Assembly: GCA_944377305.1 (NCBI GenBank)
Contig: CALWEL010000009.1
Location: forward strand, 1-58,374
Reading direction: 5' to 3'
DNA length: 58,374 nt
Source: an uncultured Clostridia bacterium
Lineage (GTDB): Bacteria; Bacillota; Clostridia; Christensenellales; UBA1242
The notes below the pieces were generated by a model. That model made no database searches, was not told the origin of the DNA, and was given only the letters and a program-made list of their open reading frames with translations. This document shows positions 53,986 to 58,374 of this stretch, in pieces. Numbering within the stretch: the first letter of the stretch is position 1; each line of letters opens with the position of its first letter. A program made the translations under genes and the position numbers.

Positions 53986-55137
53986 GTGAACAAAAGGGTT
54001 CTGATTTTTTCTATATATTGTATTTTGATAATAACCGCCTTGGTATTATTCCTTGTTTTCTTTCCGCCCAATTCGGCAAATGCTACAAATATAGATAATT
54101 CTCAAATGAGTTCGCAAGTCGAAGAAGACACCAAAATTGATTTGCCAAACAAAGATGATTCAAATGTTGACGATCCGAGTACAGATGATTCGTCTGAAGA
54201 TTTAATAAATAAACCTAATGAAACACCAACAGACTCGGACGAAACTGACGAAAATCAATCAACAGATATTGAAGATGGAACAGAGGATAGCGAACTTGGA
54301 ATAGATTTAGAAGATGAATTAATTTATGCAAAAAGCTTAATCTTAAAATGTCCAAGAAGTATAACTATCAACTTGTCTGAATCTGTATCTTTGATGGGGG
54401 AATATATTTCAATTTATCCAGCAGAAAGTGCTAAATTTTTAAACTGCACAATATCTAGTAGATATGGAAGCGAACCGTCAGGTATATCATTTTCAGATAA
54501 TGTCATCACGGCTAAACAAATAGGCACATATTATATTAAATTCACAATTCCGAAAGCTAAGAATCACTATCTTACCGATGGCATACAAGTGTCTGTAGTA
54601 GATAATGAAAATACAAATGTTGTTCAACTTATAAATTCTTTAGAGATAGGCTCAAATTACAATCTAGAAGCCATATTTCAATTTGATACAAAGGCTAAGA
54701 TAGGAGTAGTTGTTTTAGATACAGATTACTTAAATTATGGCAATTATATATTTACACCATTGTCAGAGGGAGAAGCGAGAATAATTGTAAGTTTATCATA
54801 CGATTACATTCAATATAATTATACCTATGCTGTGACTATAAAACCAAAACCTTTACCACCAGAATATATGATAGAGATATATGCAGAAAATGCAGATGAA
54901 TTAAAATTTGCCAAGGGTGATATATATCCATTGATGTATAATATAATTGATAAAAATGGAATGAATGTCTACCAAAAGATTAGTGTGGTTAGCTCAGATA
55001 CAGGGATAGTCGAAGTTTCAAGCATTGACCACCCACTAATTTATTTGAAATGTAAAGACAAAGGAGAAGTTACTTTGACTATAACTTGTTTATTAGATGA
55101 ACAAGTCACAAAAGAAATAAAAATAATTGTATTTTAA
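53986..55137 (+). CDS. Exported protein with acidic linker and Ig-like domains, unknown function
   Basis: A 383-residue protein that I do not recognise. An N-terminal membrane helix (about 5-26) is followed by a very acidic, Asp/Glu/Ser/Thr-rich, probably disordered linker (about 40-105) and by two or three beta-rich domains (about 110-200, 205-290, 293-383) that resemble bacterial Ig-like folds. There is no lipobox and no wall anchor, so it is either tethered by its N-terminal helix or released. The GTG start has no ribosome binding site. It is a single-gene unit. Confidence 0.72.
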   Translation: MNKRVLIFSIYCILIITALVLFLVFFPPNSANATNIDNSQMSSQVEEDTKIDLPNKDDSNVDDPSTDDSSEDLINKPNETPTDSDETDENQSTDIEDGTEDSELGIDLEDELIYAKSLILKCPRSITINLSESVSLMGEYISIYPAESAKFLNCTISSRYGSEPSGISFSDNVITAKQIGTYYIKFTIPKAKNHYLTDGIQVSVVDNENTNVVQLINSLEIGSNYNLEAIFQFDTKAKIGVVVLDTDYLNYGNYIFTPLSEGEARIIVSLSYDYIQYNYTYAVTIKPKPLPPEYMIEIYAENADELKFAKGDIYPLMYNIIDKNGMNVYQKISVVSSDTGIVEVSSIDHPLIYLKCKDKGEVTLTITCLLDEQVTKEIKIIVF

Positions 55138-55306
55138 AAATTGATTTGAATAGCGGATATTAATTAAATTAATAGTATGGCTTATTAATATTTTCATTAT
55201 TGCAAGTATTTTGATTGAAATTTATTTTGCAAACTTAACAAGATGTTTATTTTTATTGCAAACTCAAATAATTTATTTGAAAATTTTTAAAATTACAAAG
55301 AAACAA

Positions 55307-55335
55307 TTTACAAAAATTAATGTTTTTGATAAACT
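55307..55335 (+). promoter_or_regulatory. Leaderless-type promoter of ruvX
   Basis: TTTACA (55307-55312), 17-bp spacer, TAAACT (55330-55335), then 6 bases to the ATG at 55342. No Shine-Dalgarno sequence. Confidence 0.72.
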
Positions 55336-55341
55336 AAAAAT

Positions 55342-55773
55342 ATGAAGGCAATGGGAATTGATTTTGGACTAGCACGTATCGGTATAGCACTTTCAGACGA
55401 AACTAAATTTTTAGCTTCACCATATATCACATATAAAAGGAAAAATGAAAAAGAAGATATAGACTTTTTTGTCAATCTGATTATAGGTCAAAATATCGAT
55501 GAAATAGTCTGCGGGCTACCTCTCAATATGCAAGGCGAAGAACAACGTATAGCACAATTGACACGCGAATTTATCCGAAAAATTTCAGATGCTCTTGCTC
55601 AACAGCCAAATCAAAAAAAAGTTAAAATTGAATTTGTAGACGAAAGGATGTCTTCAATCATCGCAGACGATATTTTAAAAAACACTATAAAAGATTGGAA
55701 AAAACGAAAAGAGAAATTAGATAGTGTGTCCGCATCAATTATATTGCAAGATTATTTAGATTCAAGGAGATAA
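55342..55773 (+). CDS. ruvX: RuvX/YqgF pre-16S rRNA processing nuclease
   Basis: RNase H-fold protein that matures the 5' end of 16S rRNA. GIDFGLARIGIALSDE at the N-terminus, CGLPLNMQGEE near 56 and FVDERMSS near 95 carry the active-site acids. 143 residues. It precedes yrzB by one base, the common order in Firmicutes. No ribosome binding site. Confidence 0.95.
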   Translation: MKAMGIDFGLARIGIALSDETKFLASPYITYKRKNEKEDIDFFVNLIIGQNIDEIVCGLPLNMQGEEQRIAQLTREFIRKISDALAQQPNQKKVKIEFVDERMSSIIADDILKNTIKDWKKRKEKLDSVSASIILQDYLDSRR

Positions 55774-55774
55774 A

Positions 55775-56116
55775 ATGAAAAAGACAAATCAAGAAAACAA
55801 ATCAAAAAAAAGAGAAGCAAAGGATCCTATCGCTCAGATACTGGACGAGGACAATACAGAAAATATCTTTTATCCAGATGTGAACAATGTTCCTATTGAA
55901 TTTGAGCAAGTGGCGCTTATTCCACTAGACAGCACGGAGAAGTTGTATACTATTTTAATACCTGTCACACCTATGGAGAACGTGGAGGAGGGAGAGGGCG
56001 TTTTGTTTGAAGTAGACGAGAAGAATCGGAAGTTAATACCGATAAACGACAATAAAATAATAGATGAAGTATTGGAAATCTATCAAAAGTTGATTGAAGA
56101 GGGCTCAAAAAGTTAA
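55775..56116 (+). CDS. yrzB: DUF1292 protein, YrzB family
   Basis: A small acidic protein of 113 residues with the DUF1292 core (EFEQVALIPL, then YTILIPV and GVLFEVDE). Its function is unknown. AAGGAG at the end of ruvX is its ribosome binding site, so ruvX and yrzB share one transcript. Confidence 0.9.
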   Translation: MKKTNQENKSKKREAKDPIAQILDEDNTENIFYPDVNNVPIEFEQVALIPLDSTEKLYTILIPVTPMENVEEGEGVLFEVDEKNRKLIPINDNKIIDEVLEIYQKLIEEGSKS

Positions 56117-56211
56117 TTTTGGTTATATTATCAAAATTTTCAAATTATATCCTCAAATATCAAAATAAGATAAAGAAAATGACATAAATATTAAAAATTT
56201 AAGGTTTTTTA

Positions 56212-56240
56212 TTGACAAAGACTATAAAACTTGCTACACT
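56212..56240 (+). promoter_or_regulatory. Promoter of rpsB
   Basis: TTGACA (56212-56217), 17-bp spacer, TACACT (56235-56240) preceded by TG-C. It gives a leader of about 100 bases with room for an S2 autoregulatory fold, which I could not identify. Confidence 0.85.
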
Positions 56241-56344
56241 AATCTCGTTCAAAGAATAGCACCTATTATGATTGCTAGTCTGTTGCCATTATGGTTTATA
56301 GCAAAATGAGTAGTAGGGAAGAAGACAAACAGGAGGTTAATTTT

Positions 56345-57205
56345 ATGTCAGTTATTTCAATGAAACAATTATTAGAAGCTGGTTGCCATTTTGGTCATCA
56401 GACAAGGAAATGGAATCCTAAAATGAAGAAGTATATATTCACAGATAGGAATGATATCCATATTATCAATCTTGAAGATACTTCAAAAAAGATAGATGAA
56501 GCTTATGTATTCATCAAAGAAAAAGTATTAGCGGGTGCGAATGTATTGTTTATTGGCACAAAGAAACAGGCAAGCGAAACAGTTAAACAGGAAGCTGAAA
56601 GGTCAGGGATGTTCTATGTCAACACACGTTGGCTTGGCGGTACTCTAACTAATTTCTCAACAATTAGAAAGAGAATCGACAGAATGAACAAATTAAACAA
56701 TATGGAAGCATTGGGTGACTTTGATCTATTACCCAAAAAAGAAGTTATCAAATTGAAAGCAGAGAGAGATAAGTTGGCTAACAATTTGACAGGTATTAAG
56801 GATATGACATCCCTTCCAGGTCTTATCATTTTAGTTGATCCGCACACAGAGCATATTGCAGTTAAAGAGGCAAAGAAACTTCATATTCCTACAGTTGGTA
56901 TAGTAGATACTAATAGCGATCCGGATGATGTTGATTATTGTATTCCAGCTAATGATGACGCGATTGGTTCAGTCAAGTTAATTTTGAATGCATTGACCGA
57001 TGCGATTTTGGAGGCAAAGGGTGGTGTGATTCTTCACGATCCTAATGCTGAAGATGAAGATGTGTCTATGGAAGCTATGGTTAGTGGTGAAATTGTAAAG
57101 GATGAAGATAAGCCAGAAGACAAGAAGAAAAAAACAGTAAGAGTTAAAAAAGAAAAAAAAGTTGAAAAGGTAGAAGAAAACATTAGCGAAGAAAATAGCA
57201 AATAA
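56345..57205 (+). CDS. rpsB: 30S ribosomal protein S2, with lysine/glutamate-rich tail
   Basis: Small-subunit protein at the neck of the 30[24 protein letters not shown] and [11 protein letters not shown] open the chain; [22 protein letters not shown] and [21 protein letters not shown] follow as expected. After about residue 235 comes an extension of some 50 residues rich in Glu and Lys, so the protein has 286 residues. AGGAGG at 56331-56336 selects ATG 56345; the upstream in-frame start at 56291 lies in the leader. Confidence 0.97.
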   Translation: MSVISMKQLLEAGCHFGHQTRKWNPKMKKYIFTDRNDIHIINLEDTSKKIDEAYVFIKEKVLAGANVLFIGTKKQASETVKQEAERSGMFYVNTRWLGGTLTNFSTIRKRIDRMNKLNNMEALGDFDLLPKKEVIKLKAERDKLANNLTGIKDMTSLPGLIILVDPHTEHIAVKEAKKLHIPTVGIVDTNSDPDDVDYCIPANDDAIGSVKLILNALTDAILEAKGGVILHDPNAEDEDVSMEAMVSGEIVKDEDKPEDKKKKTVRVKKEKKVEKVEENISEENSK

Positions 57206-57349
57206 GATTTTGATTATAAGTAAATTTCATATTATATTGCCGAAAACTAATTTATAGTTTTAGATATACCACTTATTATTAGTTAATCCATATATAAATT
57301 AGGAAAGGACAATTATATCAAAAATTATATAATGAATAAGGAGTAATTT

Positions 57350-58009
57350 ATGAACATTACAGCAAAAGATGTCGCTCAATTGCGCGATATGACTGGCGCA
57401 GGTATGATGGATTGCAAAAAGGCATTGGTAGACGCCGATGGCAATATGGAAAAGGCTGTCGAGCTCCTGCGTGAAAGAGGAGTTGCCAAAGCAGCAAAGA
57501 AAGAAGGCAGAATCGCGGCTGAAGGATTTATTGATGCTTATGTGCACGGTGGCGGAAGTTTTGCTTCTCTTGTTGAGATCAACACAGAGACAGATTTCGC
57601 AGCAAAAAATGAAGAATTGAGAGAATTTGCGCACAACATAGCAATGCAAGTTGTGGCATCTCGTCCTATATGTGTGAATATAGATGAAGTTCCGCAGGAA
57701 AAAATTGATGCTGAGCGCAATATTTATCGTGTTCAGCTGTTGAATGAAGGCAAGCCAGAGACAATGGTAGACAAAATCGTAGACGGCAAGATCAATAAAT
57801 ATTATGAAGAAGTCGTGCTGATGGAGCAACCATATATCAGAGACGATTCAGGCAAGAAGAAAGTCAAAGATGTTTTGACTGAGTTGGTAGCTAAGATTGG
57901 TGAAAAAATCACTATCAGACGTTTCTATATGATGACTATGGGCGAGGGGCTTACCAAACGTAGCGATGATTTTGCAGCTGAAGTTGCAGCGCAAACTAAA
58001 ACTAAATAA
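57350..58009 (+). CDS. tsf: Elongation factor Ts, short form
   Basis: Guanine nucleotide exchange factor for EF-Tu. The UBA-like N-terminus VAQLRDMTGAGMMDCKKAL and the TDFAAKNEEL motif near 81 are intact. With 219 residues it is shorter than the 280-300 of E. coli or Bacillus, with a reduced second half of the core as in other short-form EF-Ts. AAGGAG precedes the ATG. It follows rpsB by 144 bp; a small hairpin lies between them (57243-57261). Confidence 0.97.
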   Translation: MNITAKDVAQLRDMTGAGMMDCKKALVDADGNMEKAVELLRERGVAKAAKKEGRIAAEGFIDAYVHGGGSFASLVEINTETDFAAKNEELREFAHNIAMQVVASRPICVNIDEVPQEKIDAERNIYRVQLLNEGKPETMVDKIVDGKINKYYEEVVLMEQPYIRDDSGKKKVKDVLTELVAKIGEKITIRRFYMMTMGEGLTKRSDDFAAEVAAQTKTK

Positions 58010-58030
58010 AAATTGACTATTTTGATTTAG

Positions 58031-58068
58031 AAAAACTTTTGAGTGCTTAGCTCAGAAGTTTTTTTTGA
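58031..58068 (+). terminator. Terminator of rpsB-tsf
   Basis: A 13-bp stem (58031-58043 with 58051-58063, one G-T pair), 7-base loop, T run. Confidence 0.9.
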
Positions 58069-58323
58069 TTTAAATTGCAATGATAATGTCTATACCAAAA
58101 TTATTAATTCAATTAATTATCAATCAAAAAATATATGTAGAAGTTTTAAAACTATATATCTATTTCAATGAAATGAATAGTTGAATAAATAACTATATTT
58201 TGTATTGGAGAGAATTTCTTATATATAGTGAATATAAATGAGATTATTTATACTTTGCGATAATCTGAATTTAAGTATTTATATTAATTTTTATAAAAAT
58301 TTTATTATGCCATATTGAATTAG
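58069..58323. other. AT-rich region at the right edge
   Basis: About 255 bp without a gene, repeat or RNA element that I can support. Confidence 0.55.
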
Positions 58324-58354
58324 TTGACAAAGGCTAAGGGGGGGGGTATATAAT
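58324..58354 (+). promoter_or_regulatory. Promoter with a nine-G tract in the spacer
   Basis: TTGACA (58324-58329), then a 19-bp spacer that contains nine consecutive Gs (58338-58346), then TATAAT (58349-58354). Both boxes are consensus but the spacer is 2 bp longer than the 17 bp used elsewhere in the window. A second TATAAT follows at 58362-58367. The controlled gene lies beyond the window. Confidence 0.7.
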
Positions 58355-58374
58355 GGAAGTGTATAATAGTGTAC

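Noticed and set aside
56291..56344. Longer N-terminus for ribosomal protein S2
   Set aside because: S2 is expected to start [13 protein letters not shown], and AGGAGG lies 8 bases before that ATG.
57206..57349. Terminator between rpsB and tsf
   Set aside because: The hairpin aaaacta-attta-tagtttt at 57243-57261 has no T run after it; it may attenuate but is not called a terminator.
57299..57829. 176-codon minus-strand frame across tsf
   Set aside because: Antisense shadow of a well-supported gene; no promoter or ribosome binding site.

Overview
This window is a stretch of AT-rich Gram-positive chromosome, best matched to an uncultivated, probably gut-associated member of the Clostridia. The order of housekeeping genes is that of Firmicutes: a dcw-type division cluster, T-box-thrS beside ytxC, infC-rpmI-rplT, yebC-ruvCAB-queA-tgt-yajC-secDF, scpAB-gerW-dacF-rluB, ruvX-yrzB and rpsB-tsf. 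Sporulation-linked genes (ytxC, gerW/ytfJ, dacF, a SpoVD-like PBP) suggest an endospore-forming ancestry. MurE carries the DNPR motif of meso-diaminopimelate ligases. I saw no phage, insertion sequence, CRISPR array, rRNA or tRNA. The genus assignment is inference.

Layout. 1-5523 is the 3' part of a very large repeat-built secreted protein (InlB/Flg_new-type repeats, a four-copy 83-residue tandem repeat, then BspA-type leucine-rich repeats). 5848-17559 is the wall and division cluster: PBP, murE, mraY, murD, ftsW, murA, ftsQ/divIB, ftsA, ftsZ; murF, murG, murC, murB, mraZ and rsmH are not here. 17774-20362 (minus) is a lipoprotein-dependent ABC importer. 20570-22218 holds three unrecognised small membrane-protein genes, each with its own strong promoter. 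22219-23003 is a mostly empty AT-rich gap that contains one GC-richer island with a leftward Shine-Dalgarno site. 23004-25921 is ytxC and T-box-controlled thrS. 26166-29685 is an iron alcohol dehydrogenase, an aldehyde dehydrogenase and a lysoplasmalogenase-like gene. 29744-31180 is the infC-rpmI-rplT operon with an L20-type leader. 31317-32360 is an XRE repressor divergent from a membrane protein, with a palindromic operator between them. 32622-43068 carries an rRNA methyltransferase, yebC, ruvCAB, queA, tgt, yajC, a TIGR04086-type membrane protein and secDF. 43084-50660 holds recJ, an M50 protease, scpAB, DUF2953, gerW, dacF and rluB. 50739-53612 is a BaiN-type flavoprotein, plsC and an S1-domain protein. 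53986-58009 is an acidic exported protein, ruvX, yrzB, rpsB and tsf.

Promoters are easy to read here. Most genes with a Shine-Dalgarno site have a -35 close to TTGACA/T, a spacer of exactly 17 bp and a -10 that is often preceded by TG. Against that background, five genes (PBP, spoU-type methyltransferase, BaiN-type flavoprotein, the acidic exported protein with a GTG start, and ruvX) have no Shine-Dalgarno site, and their -10 box ends only 5-6 bases before the start codon. They look leaderless. This is the most unusual signal in the window. The next is a nine-G tract inside the spacer of a promoter at the right edge, a classic form of phase-variable promoter.
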